Assembly (NCBI GenBank): GCA_003144015.1
Contig: QFWS01000005.1
Span: 173,703-237,702 of the forward strand
From: Flavobacteriaceae bacterium LYZ1037
GTDB taxonomy: Bacteria > Bacteroidota > Bacteroidia > Flavobacteriales > Flavobacteriaceae
DNA: 64,000 bases
Reading direction: 5' to 3'
The translations under genes were made by a program, and so were the position numbers. Positions 26,697-35,974 of the stretch are shown piece by piece (position 1 is the first letter of the stretch; each line of letters begins with the position of its first letter). The notes beneath the pieces were generated by a model that did not search any database, was not told the origin of the DNA, and worked only from the letters and a program-made list of their open reading frames with translations.

Positions 26697-27659
26697 TTAT
26701 CGTTTTTGCTCAACAAACTCCAATGCACGTTTTTCATTATAATAAAAACCACCAAATTGAAAAAATCCAACATGACCTCCATGATTTGGCATTTCTAAAA
26801 ATAAATTTGGATTGTTTTTAGCTTCTTTTACTGGATAACATTCTGCTGACAAAAACGAATCGTTAAGCGCATTAATAAGCAATGTTGGAATATGGATGTT
26901 TGGAAGAAATTGTAAACTACTACTCTGTTTATAATAGTCTTGAGCATCCTTAAATCCATGTGCCTTAGAGGTATAAAGATTATCTAAATCATATAAAGTT
27001 TTAATTGAAGTAATATCTGTATCATTCAATTTATCAGTATGTTGCGATTTTTTAATAATTAATTTCTCTTTTAAATTATATTTGAATTTATCGTGAAACG
27101 GTTTATTCTTTAAAGTATGTAATTCTTTAGCTGAACCAGCTAAAAAACAAGGTACAGAAACAGCAATTCCTGCTTTAATTTGCTCAGGAATATTTTGGTT
27201 TTCACCCAAATATTTTAAAGCGACATTACCACCTAAACTAAAACCTTTAATATAAATTTCGGAATAATTTGTAATGTTTAAAATATGTTGAATCACCTGC
27301 TTTAAATCTTCGGTTTCACCAGAATGATAGGAACGATAAGACAAGTTATCTTCGCCACTACAACCACGAAAATTAACCGAAACTACATCGATATGATTCT
27401 GATTAAAAATCTTGGCAGTTCCAGTGATGTAATGCCTTTGTGCATTCCCTTCCAAGCCATGAAGAATAATGATGAGTCTTTCTGTTTTTCCTTCGGAATA
27501 ACTCCAATCTAAATCCAGAAAATCGCCATCAGACAAGGTAATCCGTTCTCTTTTTTGAATCAGACCATTTACTTTTCTAAATAATCCTGAATAAACTGTT
27601 GATACAAAACCTTTTCTAAAAAAATATGGTGCTTTGTAGGTTGATTCTATTATAGGCAT
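26697..27659 (-). CDS. YheT-type alpha/beta hydrolase
   Basis: A 320-residue alpha/beta hydrolase of the YheT/EMB8 group. It has LHGLEGNAQRHYITG (oxyanion region with HGLEG), the family-typical NFRGCSGEDN, nucleophile elbow KGFSLGGNVALKYLGE (Ser in GFSLGG), and C-terminal LLINALNDSFLSAECYP with the aspartate and MPNHGGHVGFF with the histidine. Substrate unknown; likely an ester or lipid. The start lies 3 bp after the adenine deaminase stop, so these two genes form an operon, though no functional link is evident. Confidence 0.87.
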   Translation of the reverse strand: MPIIESTYKAPYFFRKGFVSTVYSGLFRKVNGLIQKRERITLSDGDFLDLDWSYSEGKTERLIIILHGLEGNAQRHYITGTAKIFNQNHIDVVSVNFRGCSGEDNLSYRSYHSGETEDLKQVIQHILNITNYSEIYIKGFSLGGNVALKYLGENQNIPEQIKAGIAVSVPCFLAGSAKELHTLKNKPFHDKFKYNLKEKLIIKKSQHTDKLNDTDITSIKTLYDLDNLYTSKAHGFKDAQDYYKQSSSLQFLPNIHIPTLLINALNDSFLSAECYPVKEAKNNPNLFLEMPNHGGHVGFFQFGGFYYNEKRALEFVEQKR

Positions 27660-27662
27660 TTT

Positions 27663-29282
27663 CTAAACTTCAATGTTAGTAAACTGAAACGTATTTCCAT
27701 CAAATAGCCCTTTATCGCTTAATTTTAATGATGGAATCACCAACAATGCCATAAAACTTAAAGTCATATATGGTGCGTGTAGTGTGCTTCCTAATTGTTT
27801 TGCCATTTTATCAAGTTCAGCATATTGTTTCCCAATTGTTTTTGCATCCTGATCGCTCATAATTCCTGCAACTGGCAATGCCACCACTTTTTCCATTGTA
27901 TCTGAAACTGCACAAATACCACCTTTGTTTTCAATAAGTAAATTAACCGCTTTACAAATAGCTTCATCGCTTACTCCTACTGCTATGATGTTATGAGAGT
28001 CGTGTCCAACAGAAGAAGCAATAGCTCCTTCTTTAAGTCCGAAATTCTTTATAAAGGCAATAGCAGGTTTCTGATTTTGATACCTGTTTACAACAGTCAT
28101 TTTTAATATGTCCTTTTCAACATTTGAAACCAGATTTCTATCTTGCAACATGCTTTCTTCAATCAGTTCGTTGGTAACTAACTGACCTTCCAAGGCTTCA
28201 ATCACTCTAATTTCTTTGGCTGTAGATTCAAACCTAAAGTCTAAAAGGTTTTTTTTATTTGTATGAAAGTTGTTTAAAACTTTAAAAGGAACAGAATGTA
28301 TTTTTGAAACCCCTTGATCGAAAACCAATCTTCCATTAATATATGTTTGAAGTGTTTTAAAATCTTTTAAATCTTCAACTACAATACAATCTGCAAAATC
28401 TCCAACTTTCAATAAGCCAACATCTAAATTATAGTGTTTTACAGGATTGATACAAGCTGCTTGCAAGACCTTAAAAACGTCCATGCCTTTCGTGACAGCT
28501 CTTGCACATAGATTGTTTATATGATGTAACAATAAATCGTCTGGATGCTTATCATCGCTACAAAACATCATGTTTTCAAAATGTTCAGGCAGTAAATCGA
28601 TTAATGCTTCGAAGTTTTTCGCTGCAGATCCTTCACGAATAAGAACTTTCATCCCTTTTTGAAGTTTCTCTAACCCTTCTTCAAAAGTAAAACATTCGTG
28701 ATCTGTACTTATTCCAGCTTGAATGTATTTAGTCACATCGTCGCCTCGTAATCCTGGAGCATGTCCATCAATTGGTTTGTTGTTGTGTTTTGCCCAAGCT
28801 ATTTTTTTAAGGACTTCTTCGTCATTAAATAAAACGCCAGGATAATTCATCATTTCTGCTAAATATTTAATGTCAGGATTAGCCATTAAGGTTTTAATGC
28901 CTTCGGAATCGATAACAGCTCCAGCTGATTCAAAATTAGTTGCTGGCACACAAGAAGGTGCTCCAAAATTAAATTTAAATGGAGCTTCTTTTCCATTTGC
29001 AATCATAAATTCTACACCTTCAACACCAAGCACATTAGCAATTTCGTGAGGATCTGAAACCGTTGCAACCGTTCCATGTTTTACTGCAATTCTGGCAAAT
29101 TCGCTTGGAACCAACATAGAACTTTCAATATGAATATGTGCATCCACAAATCCAGGAAGGATGTAATGATTGACATCATTCGGCTTTTCTTCAATACTGA
29201 AAATCTTCCCATCTTTAATGGTAATTTCACCTTTAAAAATGCGTTGATTTTCTATATCTACGATGTTTCCTTGAAGTTTCAT
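27663..29282 (-). CDS. ade: Adenine deaminase
   Basis: A 539-residue amidohydrolase that converts adenine to hypoxanthine in purine salvage. The metal motif HxH is seen in [12 protein letters not shown] near residue 50; further ligands lie in DGHAPGL and TDHECF, and the catalytic aspartate region is [11 protein letters not shown]. The C-terminal domain has [13 protein letters not shown] and the [18 protein letters not shown] ending typical of Ade. Length agrees with the family (about 540-600). It follows the dsbD terminator and is cotranscribed with the YheT-type hydrolase. Confidence 0.95.
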   Translation of the reverse strand: MKLQGNIVDIENQRIFKGEITIKDGKIFSIEEKPNDVNHYILPGFVDAHIHIESSMLVPSEFARIAVKHGTVATVSDPHEIANVLGVEGVEFMIANGKEAPFKFNFGAPSCVPATNFESAGAVIDSEGIKTLMANPDIKYLAEMMNYPGVLFNDEEVLKKIAWAKHNNKPIDGHAPGLRGDDVTKYIQAGISTDHECFTFEEGLEKLQKGMKVLIREGSAAKNFEALIDLLPEHFENMMFCSDDKHPDDLLLHHINNLCARAVTKGMDVFKVLQAACINPVKHYNLDVGLLKVGDFADCIVVEDLKDFKTLQTYINGRLVFDQGVSKIHSVPFKVLNNFHTNKKNLLDFRFESTAKEIRVIEALEGQLVTNELIEESMLQDRNLVSNVEKDILKMTVVNRYQNQKPAIAFIKNFGLKEGAIASSVGHDSHNIIAVGVSDEAICKAVNLLIENKGGICAVSDTMEKVVALPVAGIMSDQDAKTIGKQYAELDKMAKQLGSTLHAPYMTLSFMALLVIPSLKLSDKGLFDGNTFQFTNIEV

Positions 29283-29305
29283 ACTTATAATTTATCCTTT
29301 TTGAG

Positions 29306-29337
29306 TATCAGATGCTTCGACAAGCTCAGCATGACAA
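29306..29337. repeat. REP-like intergenic element (ATGCT...AGCAT)
   Basis: Imperfect palindrome with ATGCTTCGACAAGCTCAGCAT at its centre, between ade and dsbD (21 bases span described by its arms ATGCT and AGCAT at 29312-29332). From memory this is a motif commonly scattered between genes in Bacteroidota; the number of copies in this genome is unknown. Confidence 0.45.
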
Positions 29338-29343
29338 TTAAAA

Positions 29344-29366
29344 AAAGTGAGAACGAGTCTCACTTT
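29344..29366 (-). terminator. Rho-independent terminator of the pabB/tilS/dsbD unit
   Basis: Perfect 9-bp stem AAAGTGAGA/TCTCACTTT with a 5-nt loop, followed by T residues on the minus strand, 19 bp past the dsbD stop. Confidence 0.85.
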
Positions 29367-29384
29367 CTATTTTACAAATTGATT

Positions 29385-31379
29385 TTATTTCTTAAAATTA
29401 TCTATGCCTTTCTTCAACCACTCATAATATTCTTCCACATCAGGAGTATAGCCTACAGCTGGACTGATATCTTCACCTTCTAAATTCTGAATTACGTACA
29501 ATGGTTGTGCATTGGTATTATATCTTGTTTGTTGAAATTCCAACCATTTATGACCATAGGTTCTTACTTTGTTTCCAGTAAGTTCAGATTCGAATTGTTC
29601 AGCCTCAGGAAGTTTGGTCCTATCGTCCACATACAATGAAATTAACACAATATCGTTGTCTAACAAGGCATAAATTTCATCTTCGACCCAAACCTGTTCT
29701 TCCATTTTTCGGCAATTAACACAAGTTAAGCCTGTAAAATCCAACATCACAGGTTTATTCACTTTTTTAGCATAAGCCATACCCGTTTCGTAATCGTGAA
29801 AAGCAATTAAATCATTTGGTCCAAAGTGTGCATCATTCGGTAATTCTTTAGCTACAAATTCTCCAGAAGCTGACACTTGTTTTTTCATAAAACCAACACC
29901 ATAAGGCGATTCGCTATTTGTACTCATAGGTGGTGGAAACCCACTAATTAGTTTTAATGGTGCTCCCCAAAGTCCAGGAATCATATATAAAGTGAATGAC
30001 AAAGCTAAGATAGCCATACACAATCTACCAACTGAAATATGTTCTAAAGGCGAATCGTGTGGCAGTTTAATTTTGCCTAACAAATACAAGCCTAGCGTTC
30101 CAAAAATGGCAATCCAAATAGCTAAAAAGACTTCTCTTTCTAAGAAGTGCCATTCTAATACCAAATCAATCATCGATAAGAATTTGAAAGCAAAGGCTAA
30201 CTCTAAGAACCCTAAAACGACTTTCACTGTATTTAGCCAACCACCAGACTTTGGTAAAGAATTCAACCAACTTGGGAAGAATGCAAATAATCCAAATGGT
30301 AAGGCTATGGCTGAAGAAAAACCTAACATACTTATAATAGGTGCTATCCCACCTTTTGTTGCTGCATCCAATAAGGCAGTTCCTGCTATTGGAAATGTGC
30401 ATGAAAATGATACCACAGCTAAAGCTAAGGCCATAAAGAAAATACCAACCACGCCTCCTCTATTGGCACCACTGTCTACTTTGTTTACCCAAGAGTTTGG
30501 CAGCATTATTTCGAATGCTCCCAAAAATGAAAATGCAAATACTAGTAATGCAATAAACATAATGGCATTGAAGGTTACTCCAGTTGAGAATTCGTACATG
30601 GCATTACTTCCAAAAAGAGCCGAAATAGCTGTTCCTAAAAGTGTGTAAATCACGATGATAAAAAAGCCATATAACAAGGCATTTTTAATTCCTAAAGCTC
30701 TGGTTTTACTTTGTTTGGTAAAGAAACTCACGGTCATTGGAATCATTGGAAACACACATGGTGTCAATAAAACTAGGAATCCTAAAAAGAAAGCTGTAAA
30801 AAAAATGGCTAATAAGCCTTTGCTTTCATTATCAGTATTTACTGGCTCAATACTTTCTTTAATAACTGTTTTAGTTTCGTCCTCTACATAATCTGTAGGG
30901 TTTTCTGTAACTAAAGTAGCTTTTGTTAAATCGAATGTTACCATTTTACTTTGATAAATACAACGCTCGTCATCGCAAGCTTGAAAAGATGCTTCTACTA
31001 CTATGGTTTTCAGTTCTGGATTTAAAACTTCTATTTTTTGAGTGAATGTTGCTTCTTTGTCAAAATAATTCAAATCCATTTCAAACACTTTGTCGTAGGC
31101 CGTTATATATGGACTTTCTTGGGTTTTTCCAATTAGCTTGTAATTGTTTATCTGACTTAAAGAATCAAAAATAAACTCGGTTGGTAAGGCACCTCCTTCT
31201 GGCATCTCTTGAGAATATAAATGCCAATGTTTTTCAATATCTGCTTTAAAAATTAAATGGTATTCTGTTTCAGATATTTTTTGAGTTTCTCCAGTCCAAA
31301 CTACAGGATTTAAAACCTGGGCGTGAACAATAAAAGCTGTAAAAAACAATGTAATAAATAGGGCTAATTTATGTTTCAT
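29385..31379 (-). CDS. dsbD: DsbD family protein-disulfide reductase (CcdA-thioredoxin fusion)
   Basis: A 664-residue membrane reductase that carries electrons from cytoplasmic thioredoxin to the periplasm. Order: signal peptide (to about residue 20), periplasmic DsbD-alpha-like domain with the CDDERC cysteine pair near 135, an eight-helix CcdA-like core with conserved cysteines in LLTPCVFPMIPM and SFSCTFPIAGT, and a C-terminal thioredoxin domain with active site TCVNCRKME. The full cysteine relay is therefore present. The start overlaps the tilS gene by 11 bp. Likely partners are periplasmic disulfide isomerases or cytochrome c maturation proteins. Confidence 0.93.
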   Translation of the reverse strand: MKHKLALFITLFFTAFIVHAQVLNPVVWTGETQKISETEYHLIFKADIEKHWHLYSQEMPEGGALPTEFIFDSLSQINNYKLIGKTQESPYITAYDKVFEMDLNYFDKEATFTQKIEVLNPELKTIVVEASFQACDDERCIYQSKMVTFDLTKATLVTENPTDYVEDETKTVIKESIEPVNTDNESKGLLAIFFTAFFLGFLVLLTPCVFPMIPMTVSFFTKQSKTRALGIKNALLYGFFIIVIYTLLGTAISALFGSNAMYEFSTGVTFNAIMFIALLVFAFSFLGAFEIMLPNSWVNKVDSGANRGGVVGIFFMALALAVVSFSCTFPIAGTALLDAATKGGIAPIISMLGFSSAIALPFGLFAFFPSWLNSLPKSGGWLNTVKVVLGFLELAFAFKFLSMIDLVLEWHFLEREVFLAIWIAIFGTLGLYLLGKIKLPHDSPLEHISVGRLCMAILALSFTLYMIPGLWGAPLKLISGFPPPMSTNSESPYGVGFMKKQVSASGEFVAKELPNDAHFGPNDLIAFHDYETGMAYAKKVNKPVMLDFTGLTCVNCRKMEEQVWVEDEIYALLDNDIVLISLYVDDRTKLPEAEQFESELTGNKVRTYGHKWLEFQQTRYNTNAQPLYVIQNLEGEDISPAVGYTPDVEEYYEWLKKGIDNFKK

Positions 31380-32691
31380 TATGAAGCGAAATTTTAAGTA
31401 TGCTCTTGGTATTATTTGTTGTTTTAAATCGGTTATCTGCTCGATGGTTCATAACCCAAACCACATCATTATTCGAACATAACAACCAAGTATTTTCTTT
31501 TTCTAACATGGAAAATTTTTCATCTTTAAAAAACTTACTTAGTTTCTTTTTGTTTTCCATACCAAAAGGGTAAAAATAGTCTCCTTTTTCCCATTTTCTT
31601 ACTGTTAATGGATATTTTAACAAATCTTTATCAACATAAATTGTCGACTTACTTGAAGTATCTAAGCTTTCTGTAATTTCGAAAACTAAATTTCCTAAAG
31701 CCGTTTTTACATTTTTGGTTTCCTGAGCAATAACTATAGATTTTAATAAGTCACCTGACCTTATGTGAGATAAAATCAATTCGTCTCTATTTTTCAATAA
31801 TCTATGCGATTTAGAAAGCACTTGTTTTCCGGTTTGAGCCTCCAATAAATCTACTATATCCTGCCATTCGGTAAAATGATATTCTTTTAGAATTTCATAC
31901 AAATAAGCTTTCGGATTTGTTAGCGTTTTAATATTTGAAATGCTGAAATGAATTTCATTCTCAGACATTCTTACAACTACTTTTTCTAAAACCTGTTCAA
32001 TTCTATCCTCCACAATTACTCTTGAATCCTGTAAATATGTTTGTGTCTTCTGGAAATTTTGAAGCAAATGTGGGTTTATTTCTTTTAATACAGGTATCAC
32101 ATCATGTCGCAATTTATTTCTGAGATATTTGGTTGAAGCATTGCTACTATCTTCTGTCCATGCAATTTTATTTTCTAATGCATAAGTTTCTAATTCTTCT
32201 CTTGAGAAATTCAATAAAGGTCTTATAACTTTCCCATTAATTTCTGGAATTCCGGTTAACCCCTCTAACCCTGTTCCTCTGGATAAATTTATTAAAAACG
32301 TTTCCAGATTATCATCTGCATGATGCGCTGTTAGAATATAATCAAACTGAAGTTGCTCTGCCAATTCTTGAAACCAATGATAACGTAAAGCACGAGCAGC
32401 CATTTGAGTGGATAATTTATGGTCTTTGGCAAATGTTTCTGTATCGAAATTTTCAACAAAAACTTCTAGTTCTAAGTCTTCTGCTAATTGTAAAACAAAC
32501 TCTTCATCTGCATCGCTTTCATTGCCTCTTAAATTAAAATTACAATGAGCTAAACTTATATTCAACTTTAAATCTTTACAAAGATGTGTTAATATAACAC
32601 TATCTAAACCTCCTGATATCGCTATAAGAACTTTGGCCTCCCTTAGAAATTTTAGATTTTGTTCTATATGATTTTGAAAAGCTTTAAGCAT
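31369..32691 (-). CDS. tilS: tRNA(Ile)-lysidine synthase (TilS)
   Basis: A 440-residue PP-loop ATPase that changes the wobble cytidine of tRNA-Ile(CAU) to lysidine. The PP-loop SGGLDS is at 26-31, followed by AHCNFNLRGNESDADE, TAHHADDNLETFLINLSRGTGLEGLTG (HHADD motif) and the RNKLRHDVIPVL segment. The C-terminal substrate-binding domain includes WEKGDYFYPFGM and KKLSKFFKDEK. Length is normal. It overlaps dsbD by 11 bp and probably has its own promoter in the 78-bp gap after pabB. Confidence 0.96.
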   Translation of the reverse strand: MLKAFQNHIEQNLKFLREAKVLIAISGGLDSVILTHLCKDLKLNISLAHCNFNLRGNESDADEEFVLQLAEDLELEVFVENFDTETFAKDHKLSTQMAARALRYHWFQELAEQLQFDYILTAHHADDNLETFLINLSRGTGLEGLTGIPEINGKVIRPLLNFSREELETYALENKIAWTEDSSNASTKYLRNKLRHDVIPVLKEINPHLLQNFQKTQTYLQDSRVIVEDRIEQVLEKVVVRMSENEIHFSISNIKTLTNPKAYLYEILKEYHFTEWQDIVDLLEAQTGKQVLSKSHRLLKNRDELILSHIRSGDLLKSIVIAQETKNVKTALGNLVFEITESLDTSSKSTIYVDKDLLKYPLTVRKWEKGDYFYPFGMENKKKLSKFFKDEKFSMLEKENTWLLCSNNDVVWVMNHRADNRFKTTNNTKSILKISLHNET

Positions 32692-32720
32692 ATTTATCAG
32701 AAATGATTTTTAATACGTAT

Positions 32721-32728
32721 CAAATATA
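32721..32728 (-). promoter_or_regulatory. -7 promoter box of tilS-dsbD
   Basis: TATATTTG on the minus strand fits TAnnTTTG and lies 29 nt before the tilS ATG. No TTG is found 19 nt upstream. Confidence 0.45.
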
Positions 32729-32769
32729 ACACCTTGAAGCTTTTAACTTTTAACTTTTAGCTGAAAATT

Positions 32770-34080
32770 TTAGTTTTCAAGTACCTCACGCATAGCCTTA
32801 GCTTTAATCAAACATTCTTCGTATTCTTTTTGAGAGTTGCTTTTTGCCGTTATGGCACTTCCTACAGAAAATGATATATATTTTTTGGTTTCGTTATATA
32901 AAATACTTCTTATAACCACATTGAAATCGAAATCGCTATTTGGGGTAAAGTATCCCACTGCTCCAGAGTAAACACCTCGTTTGGTTTCCTCTAGTTCTTC
33001 AATAATTTTCATGGCTGAAATTTTTGGAGCTCCTGTCATGCTTCCCATAGGAAATGTAGATTCTAAAACATGTACAGGATGTTCGGTTACTGCAATTTCT
33101 GAAGTCACCGTTGAAATCATTTGATGCACTTGTGGAAACGTATAAACTTGACAAAGCTCTTCTACTTTAACACTTCTTTTGATGGCAGTTTTGGATAAAT
33201 CGTTGCGAACCAAGTCTACAATCATAATATTTTCACTACGCTCTTTTTCGTCTAAAGCCAATTGTTCTTTTAATCTATTGTCTTCATCTTTATCTTGCGA
33301 ACGTTTTGCAGTTCCTTTAATAGGTTGCGACACTATTTTATTTCCTGCTTTCTTTAAATAACGTTCTGGTGAAGCAGACAATACATATTTATCACCAACT
33401 TTTACAAAAGTAGCAAAAGGTGGTTTAGAGATTATATTGAGTTTCTGATAGGTTTCTAGAGGCTGAAGGCTTGCATTTTTAGCATAGAACTCCTGACAAA
33501 AATTAGCTTCATATATATCGCCTCGATGAATGTGTTCTAGTATGGCTGATACTTTATCCAAATATTCATCTTTAGGGATACGTGGTATTATATCTATGCC
33601 ATTATCAGAGATTTTTTGATTACTCCTAAGCTGATAAATTTCATTTTTAGTGATTTTTAATACATCTTCTTCAAATTCTTCCGAAACCATGTTTAAATAA
33701 TGCATTTCTACTGTATCTCCCTTAAATAAAAACATTTTTTTAGGTTGAAAAAAATAGAGTTCTGGGAATTCCAAATTATCAAAATTTTCAGAAGTCAAAT
33801 CTTCAACAGCATTTTTCAAATCGTAAGACAAATAGCCAAATATCCAATCTTTTGTGATAGTTTGATACTCTTTCAGTTTAATAAAAGCTTCCTGATAATC
33901 TGTTTGAATACTGGTCATCGCATCTACTGCTAATACTGCATCAAAGCTAGAATAGGATTCAATCAATTCATTAGAATCCATCCAGATTATGTCGTGGAAT
34001 TGTTGGCTCCAAGTAAGCAATTGCTCTTTAAAGGTGTTTATGGATTCTGGTTTATGTAGATATGTTGTTCTCACTACCAC
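32770..34080 (-). CDS. pabB: Aminodeoxychorismate synthase component I (PabB-like)
   Basis: A 436-residue chorismate-binding enzyme. The catalytic half has PIKGTAKRSQDKDEDNRL, LVRNDLSKTA, VHQMISTVTSEI, PMGSMTGAPKISAMKIIEELE and YSGAVGYFTPNSDFDFNV. The PIKGTAKR pattern with lysine favours aminodeoxychorismate synthase over anthranilate synthase; no glutamine amidotransferase or trp gene is nearby. It should feed p-aminobenzoate and folate synthesis. No ATG begins the frame: GTG 34080 or GTG 34074 (giving MRTTYLHKPES) are the candidates. It is the upstream neighbour of tilS. Confidence 0.88.
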   Translation of the reverse strand: MVVRTTYLHKPESINTFKEQLLTWSQQFHDIIWMDSNELIESYSSFDAVLAVDAMTSIQTDYQEAFIKLKEYQTITKDWIFGYLSYDLKNAVEDLTSENFDNLEFPELYFFQPKKMFLFKGDTVEMHYLNMVSEEFEEDVLKITKNEIYQLRSNQKISDNGIDIIPRIPKDEYLDKVSAILEHIHRGDIYEANFCQEFYAKNASLQPLETYQKLNIISKPPFATFVKVGDKYVLSASPERYLKKAGNKIVSQPIKGTAKRSQDKDEDNRLKEQLALDEKERSENIMIVDLVRNDLSKTAIKRSVKVEELCQVYTFPQVHQMISTVTSEIAVTEHPVHVLESTFPMGSMTGAPKISAMKIIEELEETKRGVYSGAVGYFTPNSDFDFNVVIRSILYNETKKYISFSVGSAITAKSNSQKEYEECLIKAKAMREVLEN

Positions 34081-34150
34081 AAATTACCGAAATTTAAAAT
34101 GGATTTAAAAGCTGAAACAATTTATAATCTATATATTTTCTATTAAATAA

Positions 34151-34174
34151 AGATTCCTACCTTCTCGGGAATGT
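34151..34174. repeat. REP-like intergenic element (ATTCC...GGAAT type)
   Basis: AGATTCCTACCTTCTCGGGA and the following ATG share the ATTCC/GGAAT arms of the element at 14289-14317. It lies between divergent pabB and the helicase gene, just upstream of the helicase promoter box. Confidence 0.35.
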
Positions 34175-34192
34175 GGAATCCTTATAAAAATC

Positions 34193-34200
34193 TATCTTTG
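34193..34200 (+). promoter_or_regulatory. -7 promoter box of the DEAD-box-family helicase
   Basis: TATCTTTG followed by C matches TAnnTTTGC. It lies 107 nt before the helicase ATG, giving a leader of about 100 nt that holds a five-codon reading frame (ATG 34218, stop 34230-34232). Long leaders are usual for autoregulated or cold-inducible helicase genes; that is inference here. Confidence 0.5.
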
Positions 34201-34307
34201 CAACAGATAAAATAACCATGAGTTTGTTTTAAGCTGCTCGCTGTTATCATTTATTTAATGTCAGATTGAATTCGCTAAAAAAAATCTTCTAATAATAATA
34301 TCTAAAT

Positions 34308-35663
34308 ATGGCTCATTTCAGAGATTTAAATTTAAATACACCTTTATACAACGCCTTAGACGATTTAGGATTCACACAACCTACTCCAATTCAAGAACAA
34401 GCCTTTAATGTGGTTGCTTCAGGTAGAGATGTGGTTGGTATTGCCCAAACTGGCACAGGTAAAACTTTTGCTTACATGTTACCAATTCTTAAAAACCTTA
34501 AGTTTTCTAAACAAGATAATCCAAGAGTTTTAGTATTAGTACCAACTAGAGAATTGGTTGTGCAAGTGGTTGATGAAGTTGAAAAACTGGCAAAATACAT
34601 CAATGTTCGGGTGTTAGGAGTTTATGGAGGCGTTAATATTAACACACAAAAACAAGCTGTTGCTCAAGGGTTAGATATTATTGTGGCTACTCCTGGTCGG
34701 TTGTACGATTTGGCTGTAAGTCGGGTTTTGCAATTAAAATCGATTCAAAAATTGGTGATTGATGAAGTAGATGTTATGTTGGATCTTGGCTTTAGACATC
34801 AGCTTTTAAATATTTTTGATATTCTTCCTGAAAGAAGACAAAACATCATGTTTTCGGCTACCATGACACAAGATGTAGACGATTTAATTTACGATTTTTT
34901 TATTGCTCCAGAACGCGTTTCTATAGCAGTTTCTGGAACCCCTTTAGAAAATATTTCACAAAGTAAATATCGTGTTCCAAACTTTTATACGAAGTTGAAT
35001 TTGTTAAATCACTTATTAAGTGATACTGAAGAATTTAACAAAGTGCTTATTTTTGTGGCTTACAAAAAAATGGCAGACAGATTGTTTGAAGCTTTAGATG
35101 AAACCTTTCATGATGAATTATGTGTGATTCATTCAAACAAAACACAAAATTACAGATTGCGTAGTATTGAGCAATTTAGAGAAGGTTTTAACAGAATTTT
35201 GGTAGCAACAGATGTTATGGCTCGTGGGTTAGATATCGATAACGTGTCGCATGTTATTAATTTTGACACTCCAGATTTTCCAGAAAATTACATGCATCGA
35301 ATTGGTAGAACTGGACGTGCAGAACGCGAAGGGCAAGCCATTATTTTTTCTACTGAAAAAGAACAAGAATCTCTAGAAAAGATAGAGACTTTAATGCAAA
35401 TGGAAATTCCTTATATGGAAATACCAGAAAACGTTGTTATTTCTACTGAACTTATTGAAGAAGAACGTGAAGTTATTAAAGAACGTAACAATCCTTTAAG
35501 ACTCAAAAAAAACGAAGAAGTTGGAGCTGCTTTTCATGAAAAGTCTGAAAAAAATCAGAAAGAAAATCTAGGTGGTTCTTATAAATTTAAAATCGCTCAG
35601 AAATATAAAAAGCCTAAGACTCGAGGTGATAAAAATTATAACAAACGAAATAAGAAAAAATAG
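34308..35663 (+). CDS. DEAD-box-family ATP-dependent RNA helicase (motif II is DEVD)
   Basis: A 451-residue RNA helicase with all family motifs in order: Q motif GFTQPTPIQEQ, motif I AQTGTGKT, Ia PTRELVVQ, GG, Ib TPGRLYD, II DEVD (in place of DEAD), III SAT, V ATDVMARGLDID and VI HRIGRTGRAE. A basic, low-complexity C-terminal tail (KYKKPKTRGDKNYNKRNKKK) should bind RNA. It probably unwinds RNA in ribosome assembly or mRNA turnover. It stands alone after a leader of about 100 nt. Confidence 0.94.
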   Translation: MAHFRDLNLNTPLYNALDDLGFTQPTPIQEQAFNVVASGRDVVGIAQTGTGKTFAYMLPILKNLKFSKQDNPRVLVLVPTRELVVQVVDEVEKLAKYINVRVLGVYGGVNINTQKQAVAQGLDIIVATPGRLYDLAVSRVLQLKSIQKLVIDEVDVMLDLGFRHQLLNIFDILPERRQNIMFSATMTQDVDDLIYDFFIAPERVSIAVSGTPLENISQSKYRVPNFYTKLNLLNHLLSDTEEFNKVLIFVAYKKMADRLFEALDETFHDELCVIHSNKTQNYRLRSIEQFREGFNRILVATDVMARGLDIDNVSHVINFDTPDFPENYMHRIGRTGRAEREGQAIIFSTEKEQESLEKIETLMQMEIPYMEIPENVVISTELIEEEREVIKERNNPLRLKKNEEVGAAFHEKSEKNQKENLGGSYKFKIAQKYKKPKTRGDKNYNKRNKKK

Positions 35664-35696
35664 CTTTAAAAAGAAAGCGAAACTTTTATAATAAAA

Positions 35697-35724
35697 AATC
35701 CCTCTTCATTTCTGAAAAGGGATT
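35697..35724 (-). terminator. Hairpin with T tract on the minus strand
   Basis: Stem AATCCCT/AGGGATT (7 bp) with a 14-nt loop; minus-strand transcription leaves it into T6. It could stop readthrough from the esterase side into the helicase gene. The 310-bp gap 35664-35974 holds this hairpin, the stronger terminator at 35918-35946 and nothing else that I can see. Confidence 0.5.
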
Positions 35725-35917
35725 AAGAATAACTTCATGTTTTCAAAACCTTCCTAACAATAACTTATTTACCATACATAAGTTTAGCTTCGAATTCAAT
35801 TCAATTATCCTATTTTAATTATAACTATATTCTTAATTAATAACTAATATCTTCAATTTTTATTACATAACCAAAGATACCTATTATTCTATACATTAAT
35901 ATCTAATAAAAACATAC

Positions 35918-35946
35918 AAAAAGCGAGCCAAATTGGCTCGCTTTTT
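35918..35946. terminator. Bidirectional Rho-independent terminator
   Basis: Perfect 13-bp stem (core GCGAGCCA/TGGCTCGC flanked by A5/T5) with a 3-nt loop, between the convergent helicase and esterase genes, 28 bp from the esterase stop. T tracts on both strands allow termination both ways. Confidence 0.9.
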
Positions 35947-35974
35947 ATATTCATAGAAAACACGTTATATTTTC

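Noticed and set aside
29992..30648. Open frame of 218 codons on the plus strand
   Set aside because: It lies wholly antisense to the well-supported dsbD gene, is Lys/Asn/Pro-rich in the manner of reversed membrane codons, and has no promoter or family features.
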